A DNA stretch of 64,000 bases. Origin: CAYOOP01 sp964405685 (GTDB taxonomy: Bacteria > Pseudomonadota > Alphaproteobacteria > Rickettsiales > SXRF01). The notes below the pieces were generated by a model. The model had not been told where the DNA came from and searched no databases. It saw only the letters and a list, made by a program, of their open reading frames with translations. Below are positions 50,540 through 59,260 of this stretch, piece by piece; position 1 is the first letter of the stretch; each line of letters opens with the position of its first letter. The stretch lies in NCBI GenBank assembly GCA_964405685.1, contig CAYOOP010000006.1, positions 1-64,000 on the forward strand. The letters run 5' to 3'. Made by a program: the position numbers and the translations under genes.

Positions 50540-51271
50540 GTGTCCTCCTTAGATCAGGATTTTTTTGACTTAACGGAAGCATTTCGTGCTATTTTACGGC
50601 AAGACCACGTTGATACCGGTATCAAAAAAGAGCTGATCGCCTCGCCGCTTGTCACGATTAAAAATGCCCTAGACGCAGGATCGCTACTGGAACACCAGGT
50701 TCTTTCCACCGAGGATGCCAAATCTATGCAACTCTCCCACGCTGCGGCAAGTACGCGATATTCGCATCTGCAGGAAGCCGGTAAAAGTCTTTATCCCAAA
50801 CCCTATTTGCGTGCCCATGGCGAGCAATCTGCTTTATACCGCGCCGTAACCATGGAAGTGCGGAAATTCAAAGCGCAAAATATGAGGCCCCGAGACATGG
50901 CCAATCGTTTGATCAATCTCATCCATGAAGTGTGGCAAGTGGTACTCGAGGGGTCTGTAGAGATACAAGATAAGGGCCCTTTAGATACATTATCGGAGCA
51001 AGATGCGATCGTCGTCGTTGGCCGCGCGCAAAAAACAATGTGGTCATTGCTAACCGAAAGAACCAATGAGCCCAGTGCAGAAAATTGGAAAGAGCGAACC
51101 AAAAATTCACATGAGAAAGAATCGGTAATGGACTGTGTGTATGCGATCGACACCTCTTCGTGCGTAGGAAAGGCAATTCAGCCCTATCTAGGGGAGGATA
51201 AACATACGGCAAATTTCTTCCAGCAGTTACCGGATAAAGCCAGAGATGCACGGATCGCTGGTTTGGAGTAA
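50540..51271 (+). CDS. Hypothetical protein (243 aa)
   Basis: A soluble, helical 243-residue protein starting at GTG three bases after the efp stop, so likely co-transcribed. No family is recognised. It has a stretch AYRAVTMEVRKF-like of charged helices in the middle and two Cys near the C-terminus (VMDCVYAIDTSSCVGKA). There is no signal peptide or membrane segment. Confidence 0.6.
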   Translation: MSSLDQDFFDLTEAFRAILRQDHVDTGIKKELIASPLVTIKNALDAGSLLEHQVLSTEDAKSMQLSHAAASTRYSHLQEAGKSLYPKPYLRAHGEQSALYRAVTMEVRKFKAQNMRPRDMANRLINLIHEVWQVVLEGSVEIQDKGPLDTLSEQDAIVVVGRAQKTMWSLLTERTNEPSAENWKERTKNSHEKESVMDCVYAIDTSSCVGKAIQPYLGEDKHTANFFQQLPDKARDARIAGLE

Positions 51272-51330
51272 GATTCTCACTTGAATATTCCCCCCACTCG
51301 GCTACAACCCCCTTTTACATTTAGGATCCT

Positions 51331-52143
51331 ATGCCCTCAGCCTTAATCAACCTGATGACCGAAGCGGCTTTCAAAGCTGCCAAGGGCCTGCTGCGTGATT
51401 TTGGCGAGGTGGATAAGCTGCAGATTTCGCGCAAGAGTACTTCTAACTTCGTCACCAACGCTGATAAAAAAGCCGAAAAAACGATCATGGAGATTCTCTC
51501 CATCGGCCGCCCGGATTTTAGTTTTCTGGTCGAAGAAAGCGGCGAGATTGTTGGTAAAGACACCGGCAAATATTGGGTTATTGACCCGCTCGATGGCACG
51601 CACAATTTTATTCACGCCATTCCTTATTTCTGCATTTCAATCGCCCTCGAAGAACGCAAAGAAAATGGCGAACGCGAAGTGCTAGCCGGTGTAGTCTATG
51701 ACCCGATTCACCAAGAAATGTTCACCGCCGAAAAGGGTACCGGCGCGTTTGTCAACGATCGCCGCATTTTCGTCTCCAAACGCATCAATATGGAAGAGGC
51801 GATGGTGGTAATGTCTTCACCGCGTTCGCGTGCGAACAAGCCGTTTGCGCCTCTGGAATTGTTAAACCGCGTGCTGACAACGCTCTCAAGCGTGCGTTTC
51901 ATGGGCGCATCGGCGCTTGATCTTGCGAATCTCGCCGCAGGTCGGTTTGATGTCGTATGCCTGCAATCTCAATTGCCGTGGGATGTCGCGGCGGGCGCGC
52001 TCATTGTGCGCGAAGCCGGTGGGTACATTTCGCAAATGAATGGGGCACCCTTTTCGCCGCACGAAGGTAACGTTTTGGCAACGAATAAAATTTTACATCC
52101 GGCGCTTTTGAAATTACTTGCAGAGGATGGTGGAAGGAACTAG
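51331..52143 (+). CDS. suhB: Inositol monophosphatase family protein SuhB
   Basis: A 270-residue Mg2+/Li+-sensitive phosphatase. Metal ligands: Glu in VEESGE, Asp residues in WVIDPLDGTHNFIH, and Asp in PWDVAAGALIVREAGG. SuhB homologues dephosphorylate inositol-1-phosphate and, in E. coli, also bind the transcription antitermination complex. efp followed by suhB is common in alphaproteobacteria; here the 243-residue unknown gene is inserted between them. Confidence 0.93.
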   Translation: MPSALINLMTEAAFKAAKGLLRDFGEVDKLQISRKSTSNFVTNADKKAEKTIMEILSIGRPDFSFLVEESGEIVGKDTGKYWVIDPLDGTHNFIHAIPYFCISIALEERKENGEREVLAGVVYDPIHQEMFTAEKGTGAFVNDRRIFVSKRINMEEAMVVMSSPRSRANKPFAPLELLNRVLTTLSSVRFMGASALDLANLAAGRFDVVCLQSQLPWDVAAGALIVREAGGYISQMNGAPFSPHEGNVLATNKILHPALLKLLAEDGGRN

Positions 52144-52157
52144 TTTCCTTTTCCACC

Positions 52158-53882
52158 ATGACCCATTTCCTCCGCACTACCTTGTTTTGTGCCACCGCGC
52201 TTTCACTCAGCGTGCCTGCATTTGCGCAAATGCCCGCCCAGCCCTCTGTTGAAATTCACCTGGAGGCCATTGACGTTTTGAAGAAAAAAATGCCGGCACC
52301 TGTGTATGCGCCTGCACCCGTAGCACCCCCCGCGGCCCAACCCGCAGCGATTGCCCCGCCGGTTGCGGCACCACAAGCTCCCGCGGCGCTACCGAAAATG
52401 GATGCATTGTTTGCGCCCACTGCACCCGCTCAGGCACCTGTAGCACCCCCACAACCAATGTTGGCACCTGTGCCACAAACTGCGACGCAAGTGTCTCCGT
52501 TTGATCAACCGATGGCGCAAGAACAGCCCGCGCCCAAACCTAAAAAAGAATCCAAAAAAGAGACCAAGAAAAAACACAGCAAAAAAGCCGAAGCAAAACC
52601 CGCTGCGAAGCCCGCGCCTGTGACAGAAGCCGCGCCCAAACCTGCGCCTGCAGAAGCCCCGAAGTTATTGGGTCAAATTGGTGACGGCGCACCCGTAGCT
52701 CCTCCACCTCCGCCATCCGTTGCTGCTGTGCCACTGGCCCCGCCCCCTGCGGCAGATGTGCCACCTCCGCCTCCACCGCCAGTCGAAGCGCCTAAGCCGG
52801 TCGCTGCACCGGTAGTTATACCTGCGCCTGAATCCGCGAAACCGGAACCTGCGGTCGCGCCAAAACCTCCTGCGCCGCAAGGGTGGTTAGGCGGTGCCAA
52901 ACAAAAAATGCTGGGCTTATTCGGTTCGCATGAAGCTCCGCCCGTGCCACCGCCACCTGTCGAACCCAAAACAGCCCCTGCGCCGCAAGCACCAACGCCT
53001 GCAGCCAGTGCACCCGCAACGCCTCCCCCGCCACCACCACCTGCGGCAGTCAAGCCTGCATCTCCCGCACCGCTAGTGGCAGAACCCGTGCAGGATGCGC
53101 CGCCTGCGCCAGTGACGACAGATACAGTAGCGCCCAAAAAGCCTGATCTGCCCGTACCACAAGGCCTGCCACCGCTTTCGGCATTGATTGGTGATCCGCA
53201 AGCGCAAAAAGCGGCAGCAGAAAGCAAGGTAGTAGCCGGTGATTTACCAAAACCCAACCCTGGCGAAGTGATGGGTGAGGCGGTGATTAAGCAACCAGAA
53301 CCTAAAGCGCCGGCGGCGAAGCTAGCACCCAAAGGCGTAGCGTCCATGGAGCAAAAAACTCCGCCGATTACGATTGCGGCTACGAAAGCGGAACCGCCAC
53401 CACTTCCTGTACCGCCACCTCCGCCGCCTACACCAGAAGCAAAACCGGCGCCGGATGCGAAAGCGCAGTCTGAAGCTTTAAAACCCCCGGTGGATAAAGC
53501 GCCGGATGCCGCCGCGAAACCGCCGGAGCCCAATGCACCGCCGCCGCCAGGCAGCAAGGCCGTTCTTCCCACCGGCAAACCGGATACCACCATTGCCTTC
53601 ACCAATGGTAGTGGTGATTTGCCCACGGGCGTCAACGCAGAGCTTGATAAGCTAGCGGAGAAATTGACCTCCAATACCAAATCGCGCGTCACCATCGTCG
53701 CCTACGCCGCAAAAACGGATGGTGCGAATGATACCTCCCGGAGGGTATCGCTCTCCCGCGCCCTCGCCGTGCGTGCGTATCTGGTGGATAAAGGCGTCAA
53801 AAGCCTGAACATCAACGTGCAAGCCCAAGGCGCCAATGGTGCGAGCGATAAGCCCGATCGTACGGATATTTTTGTTCAATAG
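52158..53882 (+). CDS. Pro/Ala-rich envelope protein with OmpA-like domain
   Basis: A 574-residue exported protein. A signal peptide (FLRTTLFCATALSLSVPAFA) ends before QMPAQ. About 45-490 is low-complexity Pro/Ala/Lys sequence with runs such as PPPPPP, likely an extended spacer through the periplasm. Residues about 490-574 form an OmpA-like peptidoglycan-binding domain (RVTIVAYAAKTDGANDTSRR, then VSLSRALAVRAYLVDKGV). The length of the Pro-rich part makes it a strong EF-P client. It lies 14 bases after suhB and 11 before yebC. Confidence 0.85.
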   Translation: MTHFLRTTLFCATALSLSVPAFAQMPAQPSVEIHLEAIDVLKKKMPAPVYAPAPVAPPAAQPAAIAPPVAAPQAPAALPKMDALFAPTAPAQAPVAPPQPMLAPVPQTATQVSPFDQPMAQEQPAPKPKKESKKETKKKHSKKAEAKPAAKPAPVTEAAPKPAPAEAPKLLGQIGDGAPVAPPPPPSVAAVPLAPPPAADVPPPPPPPVEAPKPVAAPVVIPAPESAKPEPAVAPKPPAPQGWLGGAKQKMLGLFGSHEAPPVPPPPVEPKTAPAPQAPTPAASAPATPPPPPPPAAVKPASPAPLVAEPVQDAPPAPVTTDTVAPKKPDLPVPQGLPPLSALIGDPQAQKAAAESKVVAGDLPKPNPGEVMGEAVIKQPEPKAPAAKLAPKGVASMEQKTPPITIAATKAEPPPLPVPPPPPPTPEAKPAPDAKAQSEALKPPVDKAPDAAAKPPEPNAPPPPGSKAVLPTGKPDTTIAFTNGSGDLPTGVNAELDKLAEKLTSNTKSRVTIVAYAAKTDGANDTSRRVSLSRALAVRAYLVDKGVKSLNINVQAQGANGASDKPDRTDIFVQ

Positions 53883-53893
53883 GCGTTGGCACC

Positions 53894-54643
53894 ATGGCAG
53901 GCCATTCTCAGTTTAAAAATATCATGTACCGTAAAGGTGCGCAGGATATTAAGAAGGCCAAAATCTTCACCAAAATCGGCCGTGAAATCACTGCCGCGTG
54001 CAAAACCGGAGCGTCGGACCCCGCCACCAACCCGCGCCTTCGCACCGCCATCCAATGGGCGCGCGAAGAAAACATGCCGAGGGACCGCATTGAATCCTCC
54101 ATCAAAAAAGCCACCGGCAACCAGGAGGCCAACAACTTCGACCCCGTGCGTTACGAGGGCTACGGCCCCGGCAGCGTTGCCGTCATTGTGCAAGCGCTGA
54201 CCGATAACCGCAACCGCACCGCCTCGGATGTCCGCTCCATCTTCACCAAAAACCACGGCAACATGGGCGAATCCGGCAGTGTGAGTTTCATGTTTTCCTA
54301 CATTGGCTCCATCACCTATCCCAAAACCGCCGCGAGCGAAGAAGCGATGTTAGAAGCCGCCATCGACGCCGGCGCGGACAATTGCGAAATGGTGGGCGAC
54401 GAGCACGTCATCACCACCAGCATCGAAGAATTCGGCCGCGTGCGTGATCCGCTAGAAACCAAATTCGGCCCGCCTAAAAGTGCCAAGATGACCTGGATCC
54501 CCCAAACCACCGCCACTCCGAACGAAGAACAGGCTAAGCAACTTATGAAATTGGTCGAAACTTTGGATGATCACGATGATGTCCAAGAAGTCTTCACCAA
54601 CGCGGACTTTAGCGCGGAAATGCTGGAAAAGCTTTCGGCTTGA
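53894..54643 (+). CDS. yebC: YebC/PmpR family regulatory protein
   Basis: A 249-residue YebC protein: MAGHSQFKNIMYRKGAQDIKKAK at the start, IQWAREENMPRDRIESSIKKA, YEGYGPGSVAVIV and TKNHGNMGESGSVSFMF are diagnostic. Once seen as a transcription regulator, the family has also been linked to translation of proline-rich stretches, which is interesting next to efp and the Pro-rich OmpA gene. In many alphaproteobacteria yebC precedes ruvC-ruvA-ruvB; here ruvA and ruvB are 8 kb away and ruvC is not in the window. Hairpins follow. Confidence 0.96.
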   Translation: MAGHSQFKNIMYRKGAQDIKKAKIFTKIGREITAACKTGASDPATNPRLRTAIQWAREENMPRDRIESSIKKATGNQEANNFDPVRYEGYGPGSVAVIVQALTDNRNRTASDVRSIFTKNHGNMGESGSVSFMFSYIGSITYPKTAASEEAMLEAAIDAGADNCEMVGDEHVITTSIEEFGRVRDPLETKFGPPKSAKMTWIPQTTATPNEEQAKQLMKLVETLDDHDDVQEVFTNADFSAEMLEKLSA

Positions 54644-54646
54644 TTA

Positions 54647-54752
54647 TGATACCGATTCACCTTCGAATCGGTATCAAAACCGTCGCCGAGAGCGGCGGTT
54701 TTGCGCAGCGTAGCTGGCGTGCTCACCATCGATTATTACTTAATCGATGGTG
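54647..54752 (+). terminator. Three hairpins after yebC, one a likely terminator
   Basis: TGATACCGATTC...GAATCGGTATCA (12-base stem, 54647-54676), AAAACCGTCGCC...GCGGCGGTTTT (54676-54703, followed by a short T run only), and CACCATCGATTA...TAATCGATGGTG (12-base stem, 54724-54752). They fill the gap between two converging genes. Confidence 0.65.
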
Positions 54753-54760
54753 AATTGGTA

Positions 54761-55858
54761 TTACTTGCCTTTAGAGAAAGAGGCAATCACCGCTTTTCCT
54801 ACGATTTCCCCCTTCACTTTTTGTCCTGACTCCGTGAGATGCATAATATCGGTATAGTGAGGTTCAAATTCTGCGCCGAATGTTTGTAAATCACAAAGAA
54901 TCACACCGGGATGCTCGTGTTGAAAGTCACGAACATAATCGTTGATCACATAGGTGTCCTTGCCCACATTGCCGCGATACGGCCCTGTCAGCACCATCAT
55001 CTTTGCCCCTACGTCTGCTGCCAATAGACGCATCGTATTCAAATTTCGTTTAAAGACATATGGGGGTGCATCCGCCGTTTGTGCCGGTTGAGGGTGCTGC
55101 ACATAGAACTCGCGGCCGCTGGGGGATACGTAGGCACCATCTTTCATCGGCCGGGGCACTCCCTTGTTGATCACATAAAACGTGGCAAAACCTGCAAGCT
55201 CACTATGACGAATAAGGTGAATCAGCAGCGACGGGTACTCGTCCACGTTTTCAATAAGCCAGCTTTTATACGTATGCGCATAGTCGTTCCTAAACCCTGC
55301 GTTAAACATGGGGACCGTATCGTTGTAGCTATCGTGAACGATGATCATATCCGGTTTGTAATCGACACCGTGCATCGCCATCGTCACCGCGCTATGCATG
55401 GAGGTATAGCCCTCAATCCCAAAATTATAGACCGTAAATCGCCGATACGGTGTGTGGGCTGCCTGGGCATTTAAATAGTCTTGCAACTTATTGGGCCATG
55501 CTTCATAGCCCACGGTGGTCGAACCTCCAAAGGCGAGAATGCGATACTCGCCCGGCTCTTTAGCAACGACAAACTCGTCGTCGGTATAGCCGAGCGAATT
55601 GACGTGCGCATTCTTCATCAATTCAGGGTTTTTATAATTCAACACAAACTGCGCAAACGGATGCCCGACCCGGCGCGCAACAAGCGGGTCCGTATCTTCC
55701 GCCAATTCTTGACGAAAAGTGCGCACATCGCGAAAGGCGATGGGATAATAGTTTTTCAATGCCCAGCCGAACGTATTGTCGACTCCCACCAGCACCAAGA
55801 GCGGCACCACCAGGGTGACGATGGCATAGATAGCAATTTTGCGCAGGCGATTCGTCAT
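54761..55858 (-). CDS. SGNH/GDSL hydrolase-like envelope protein
   Basis: A 365-residue protein with an N-terminal membrane anchor (about 8-28) and a periplasmic SGNH hydrolase domain: nucleophile Ser113 in AFGGSTTVGYEAW, block III Asn in HDSYND, and the late Asp-x-x-His in YTDIMHLTESGQ. Such proteins often add or remove acyl groups on cell-surface polysaccharides; the substrate is unknown. It is a single gene. No acyltransferase partner is visible in the window. Confidence 0.8.
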   Translation of the reverse strand: MTNRLRKIAIYAIVTLVVPLLVLVGVDNTFGWALKNYYPIAFRDVRTFRQELAEDTDPLVARRVGHPFAQFVLNYKNPELMKNAHVNSLGYTDDEFVVAKEPGEYRILAFGGSTTVGYEAWPNKLQDYLNAQAAHTPYRRFTVYNFGIEGYTSMHSAVTMAMHGVDYKPDMIIVHDSYNDTVPMFNAGFRNDYAHTYKSWLIENVDEYPSLLIHLIRHSELAGFATFYVINKGVPRPMKDGAYVSPSGREFYVQHPQPAQTADAPPYVFKRNLNTMRLLAADVGAKMMVLTGPYRGNVGKDTYVINDYVRDFQHEHPGVILCDLQTFGAEFEPHYTDIMHLTESGQKVKGEIVGKAVIASFSKGK

Positions 55859-55985
55859 ACAGCTGCCCTACGCGTAATGCATCCAGGGAGTGGGGGCAAG
55901 ATAAAAGCCTTCCCCGCTTACAGGAAGCGCTTTTCCCTATAGATTATCCACGCTTATGGGGGGAATATAGGGGGAAAGAAAACCA

Positions 55986-56014
55986 TTGACGATTAAGCCC
56001 GAAATCCGCATAAC
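55986..56014 (+). promoter_or_regulatory. Promoter for tRNA-Asn
   Basis: TTGACG (55986-55991), 17-base spacer, CATAAC (56009-56014), with the tRNA starting 11 bases later. Confidence 0.55.
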
Positions 56015-56025
56015 AGCTGCTCTAT

Positions 56026-56100
56026 TCCCCGATAGCTCAGCGGTAGAGCATTCGACTGTTAATCGAATGGTCGCTGGTTCGAATCCAGCTCGGGGAGCCA
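56026..56100 (+). tRNA. tRNA-Asn(GTT)
   Basis: A 75-base cloverleaf including an encoded CCA. The acceptor stem TCCCCGA pairs with TCGGGGA; the anticodon loop CTGTTAA carries GTT; the T arm has GGTTCGAATCC. All stems pair without mismatch in the acceptor and anticodon arms. Confidence 0.97.
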
Positions 56101-56346
56101 TTTTACAAACCGGCCTTAAGGTCGGTTTGTAAAATGGATCTCTGGGTTGTGTGAGTACCCCTGGGTTCGACACGAGTTTGCGGGCTTAAGCCCGACAAAC
56201 CGTGGACGCCCACCTTGGGCGCCCGCAGGGTGAGCCGCGTTAAAACGCGGCGAATCAATCCAGCGGCGAACGAACGAGATAGTCCGCCTACGCTCCAACG
56301 AGCTTCGGCGGACGTAAGAATCTCTAGGCGCAAAGCGCCAAGAGAT
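56100..56346. other. Cluster of consecutive hairpins between two tRNA genes
   Basis: No gene is credible here. Hairpins in order: TTTTACAAACCGGCC...GGTCGGTTTGTAAAA (56101-56136); CACG-GTTTG-CGGGC...GCCCG-CAAAC-CGTG (56171-56204); CGCCC...GGGCG (56207-56221); GCCGCGTT...AACGCGGC (56234-56251); GTCCGCC...GGCGGAC with inner GCTC...GAGC (56282-56313); ATCTCT-GGCGC...GCGCC-AGAGAT (56320-56346). The first could end tRNA-Asn transcription, though it lacks a U run. Whether the rest is a repeat cluster or a structured RNA is open. Confidence 0.7.
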
Positions 56347-56354
56347 GCTCATGC

Positions 56355-56446
56355 GGAGCGGTGGCCGAGTGGCCGAAGGCGGCAGATTGCTAATCTGTTA
56401 TACGGTTAACTCCGTATCGGAGGTTCGAATCCTCTCCGCTCCGCCA
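56355..56446 (+). tRNA. tRNA-Ser(GCT)
   Basis: A 92-base class II tRNA with encoded CCA. The acceptor GGAGCGG pairs with CCGCTCC; the anticodon loop TTGCTAA carries GCT; a long variable arm (ATACGG...CCGTAT) is present, as expected for serine. Confidence 0.97.
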
Positions 56447-56447
56447 T

Positions 56448-56879
56448 TTACTGATACCGCTTCTTAATCAGCGGTCCCCATTCATCGACCAGTTCTTCCT
56501 GCTGCTTTTTCAGTTTTTCGATTTTGGCGTCGGCGGTGACGGTGACGGTGACTTGGGTCAGCGTGCGGCAGACCCATAGGAGAATATACCCGCACGCGGC
56601 GGAGAAATAGACGATGAACCAAAGTATTGGATCGCCCATCATGGTCTGAAGCGTGGCGCCCATGGAACTCCCTTGGGTCACATTCGCAAACGTCGGCACC
56701 ATGCCGGCCAAATTGCAGGCGAGCACGCATTTGAAAATATGTTTCCCCGGCAGCACATCCACGAAATAGGCAACCATGGTGGGCAGCAGGCCAAACATCA
56801 CAAAAATAAACCCGCTTTGCAGCACCACGATCATCACCAGACCAATCGCGCCCATCAATAAACCGAGAACGTATTTCAT
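56448..56879 (-). CDS. Hypothetical membrane protein, partner of the pseudokinase
   Basis: A 143-residue protein with about four membrane helices (1-20, 22-42, a weaker one near 50-68, and 83-105) and a charged, coiled-coil-like C-terminal tail (IEKLKKQQEELVDEW). No family is recognised. Its start codon directly abuts the stop of the pseudokinase gene upstream, so they are one operon and may work as a membrane complex. Confidence 0.7.
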   Translation of the reverse strand: MKYVLGLLMGAIGLVMIVVLQSGFIFVMFGLLPTMVAYFVDVLPGKHIFKCVLACNLAGMVPTFANVTQGSSMGATLQTMMGDPILWFIVYFSAACGYILLWVCRTLTQVTVTVTADAKIEKLKKQQEELVDEWGPLIKKRYQ

Positions 56880-59042
56880 CTAATCCCCCATGAAAAAATA
56901 AAACACGACGACCAGGAAAATCACATAGGCCAAGCCCTTGGCAATCATGCTGCCGTAGTGGATGGCGCGGATTTCACGCTTAAAATCATCTTGCTGGTTG
57001 ACGATTTCCTCGGCCATGGCGTGATAGCCGCTGGAGGCCTGGAGGAAGCCGTTTTTATCGGCGCTTGTGTAATCATATTGCGCCATGAAATCGAGAATCG
57101 GCGTGAGGTTGCCCTTAAAAGCAAGCGGTTTGAGTGTGGCGCAGACTTGCTCGCGGATGGACTTGCTCTGCCAGGTGGCAAGCACGTCGGTAATGGCGGT
57201 TACTACCCAAGCGGTCAGGCCCGGCAGCCGCCTGCCGCCTGCGCGAATCTGCGCTTGCTGCAGGAATTTAAGCGCCAGCAGCGCCTTGTGTTTCTGCAAA
57301 TCCGGATAGCCGCGATAATAAGCAAACGATTGATCCTTGGTGATGTTCAGCTTGCTTGCGATATAGGCGCTGATGTGCTTATCAATCGGTACGTCCTTAC
57401 CCGCCAGGCGCGGCGCCAGCGCATCCAGCGTGGTCAGCAACTGTTCGACCGAGATAATATAATGCCCCTTAAACAGCGGACTCATGCATGGCAGATCGGG
57501 GTTTAAATCATACAACATGCGCTCGATACCAAACCCCATGCCTGAGGTACGCATATGCAGCCTTGCCTTGTCCAGTGCCTGCACTGATTTCTGTAAATCA
57601 TCCGGCAGTGTTTCACTGCCATGGATAAACCGGCGCTGCGATTCCACCCACACACTCGGCAAACCCTGCTCAATTAAATCAGCAATAAGAGCGATGCTGC
57701 CTTCGTCCTTGCGAATGTAACAATCCGCCATCAGCAGTCCGATGCCGTCGATAAAGCAGCTGACGGTTTTCATCCGCATCGGTGCGAGCGGGTCCATGGT
57801 GGTAAGCGCGCGGCCGGTGAGTTCGTTGTTTTGTTTTTCGGTGCGGCTATAGTTGCCGCCGAGCGCCTTCACCGCGCGGACGATATTGTCGGCAATGTCC
57901 TTACGGCGCATGCCGATTTCGACCCAGCGGGAAAGCGAGTTGTCGCGAAGCGGCACAATGGCCTGCGCCCAGTTCTGCTGCATGGCGGTCGACAGCGTGC
58001 GCAGGTTGATGAAGTTTTGCTCCATGAACTGAAACGCCCGCGAGCCCGAAGAGGGCAGGGACGGCGGCAATAAGTTATAACGCTTACCACCCAGCCATTG
58101 CTTGATTTGCTTATAGGTCCAGCGTTCGTACGGGCTATCGTGCAGGCAGCCGCGCAGGAAATCGCTCATTTCCTCGGATAAATCGCGATACCCGACCAGG
58201 CCGATATACGCACCTTCTTGCAGCATGAAGTTGAGTACGCGTGGCTGATCCGGGTCGGCAAAAATCTTAGGTTTAAATTTAAGCAGCGTCACTAGCGCCG
58301 CGAGCGCGTGGTAATCGTTCTGAATACGGCCATCGCCTTTGCCGGTTGCCGGCACCGTTTGCAGGCGGCCCAGCGGTTCATAATGAAAATCCTGCGATAC
58401 GCCGCACGGCTCGGCGCAGCACTCTCCAAGAGTGACTTGTTCGCCGAAGTAAATATTATTCGCGTTAATCCGCCCGTGCGTGTAACCCAGTTCCTCGAGG
58501 TGATTAATCGCGGCCGCCAGTGGCCCAATAATACGCTCGATGATAAACCGCTCCGGCAACGGGCGGATTTGGTCGGCGATAATCGACGCCAGGCTTTTGC
58601 CCTTCGGACGCTCGTAGACAATTACGAAGCGTTCCTCATCCGGGTTCGAAAGCCTGACTACATCGCAAGCGACCACGGTCATGAGGGTGGCATGTGGCGT
58701 TTTGCGCAGATTTCTCGCCAGTTTAATGCGCGGCGGCATCGTGGGTGAGCACACCATAGCCACCAGTTCGCGCGCGCTGTTTTCCTTGTCGGTAGCCGCA
58801 AAGGCCCTGGCATGGAGCGTGTTAAACTCCGGCAGCGCCCGGCCCACCTGGACGACAAACTGGTTTTCCAGCGTATCCTTGGGTTTCGGTTTGGTTTCTA
58901 GTTCGGATTTATAGGTGTTTAGAAACTCGCTGGCGATCGCCTCGCGCAAACCCTTGGCAATCGTCTCCGGCACTTGTTCGATGACGTCTTCTTCTTCTTC
59001 GGGAACGTAAGGTTGTAATTGCTGCGCCTGTGCCATAGCCAA
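56880..59042 (-). CDS. Tail-anchored pseudokinase-like protein
   Basis: A 720-residue protein. Residues about 65-320 resemble a Ser/Thr kinase fold: FVIVYERPKGKSL looks like the hinge region, HGRINANNIYF (189-199) sits where the HRDxKxxN catalytic loop should be, LGE replaces DFG near 205-207, and NDYHALAAL resembles the D-x-x-x-L-G helix F start. The catalytic Asp and the Mg-binding Asp are missing, so it is probably a pseudokinase. A long helical region follows, ending in a single C-terminal membrane anchor (about 697-718). Function is unknown; phosphopeptide- or ligand-dependent scaffolding is possible. The next gene encodes a small membrane protein. Confidence 0.75.
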   Translation of the reverse strand: MAMAQAQQLQPYVPEEEEDVIEQVPETIAKGLREAIASEFLNTYKSELETKPKPKDTLENQFVVQVGRALPEFNTLHARAFAATDKENSARELVAMVCSPTMPPRIKLARNLRKTPHATLMTVVACDVVRLSNPDEERFVIVYERPKGKSLASIIADQIRPLPERFIIERIIGPLAAAINHLEELGYTHGRINANNIYFGEQVTLGECCAEPCGVSQDFHYEPLGRLQTVPATGKGDGRIQNDYHALAALVTLLKFKPKIFADPDQPRVLNFMLQEGAYIGLVGYRDLSEEMSDFLRGCLHDSPYERWTYKQIKQWLGGKRYNLLPPSLPSSGSRAFQFMEQNFINLRTLSTAMQQNWAQAIVPLRDNSLSRWVEIGMRRKDIADNIVRAVKALGGNYSRTEKQNNELTGRALTTMDPLAPMRMKTVSCFIDGIGLLMADCYIRKDEGSIALIADLIEQGLPSVWVESQRRFIHGSETLPDDLQKSVQALDKARLHMRTSGMGFGIERMLYDLNPDLPCMSPLFKGHYIISVEQLLTTLDALAPRLAGKDVPIDKHISAYIASKLNITKDQSFAYYRGYPDLQKHKALLALKFLQQAQIRAGGRRLPGLTAWVVTAITDVLATWQSKSIREQVCATLKPLAFKGNLTPILDFMAQYDYTSADKNGFLQASSGYHAMAEEIVNQQDDFKREIRAIHYGSMIAKGLAYVIFLVVVFYFFMGD

Positions 59043-59103
59043 ACTGTATAAGGAAACCGGTTACCGTTCCATTAACAGCAAGAATGATGCCAGGCTAGTC
59101 TCT

Positions 59104-59254
59104 TAACCTCTCCCGCGTGCGGGAGAGGGCAACGAAGCTTACGTCCGTAAGGACGTTAGCGCAATGGGTGAGGGCATGCTCCCTCTCCAAGGTTTTGTAA
59201 ATTCGCCCTTGGCTCATTAACAAAACCTGTCCTCTCCCGCGTGCGGGAGAGGTG
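59104..59254. repeat. Family C repeat cluster after asd
   Basis: CCTCTCCCGCGTGCGGGAGAG occurs at 59107-59127 and nearly the same at 59231-59252, with CTTACGTCCGTAAGGACGTTAG between. It lies downstream of asd and upstream of the pseudokinase gene. Confidence 0.85.
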
Positions 59255-59260
59255 AAGAAC

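Noticed and set aside
52673..53695. Long - strand frame rich in Gly/Ala/Ser, like a PE-PGRS protein
   Set aside because: It is the antisense shadow of the Pro/Ala-rich OmpA gene; a Pro/Ala-coding strand gives Gly/Ala/Arg on the other strand. No ribosome site or known domain.
56103..56352. Overlapping - strand frames between the two tRNAs
   Set aside because: They run through consecutive hairpins, have no family match that I can see, and one would reach into the tRNA flank; they look like chance frames in structured DNA.
56945..57506. Other frames opposite the pseudokinase gene
   Set aside because: Shadows in a long, high-GC gene; no ribosome site or domain.
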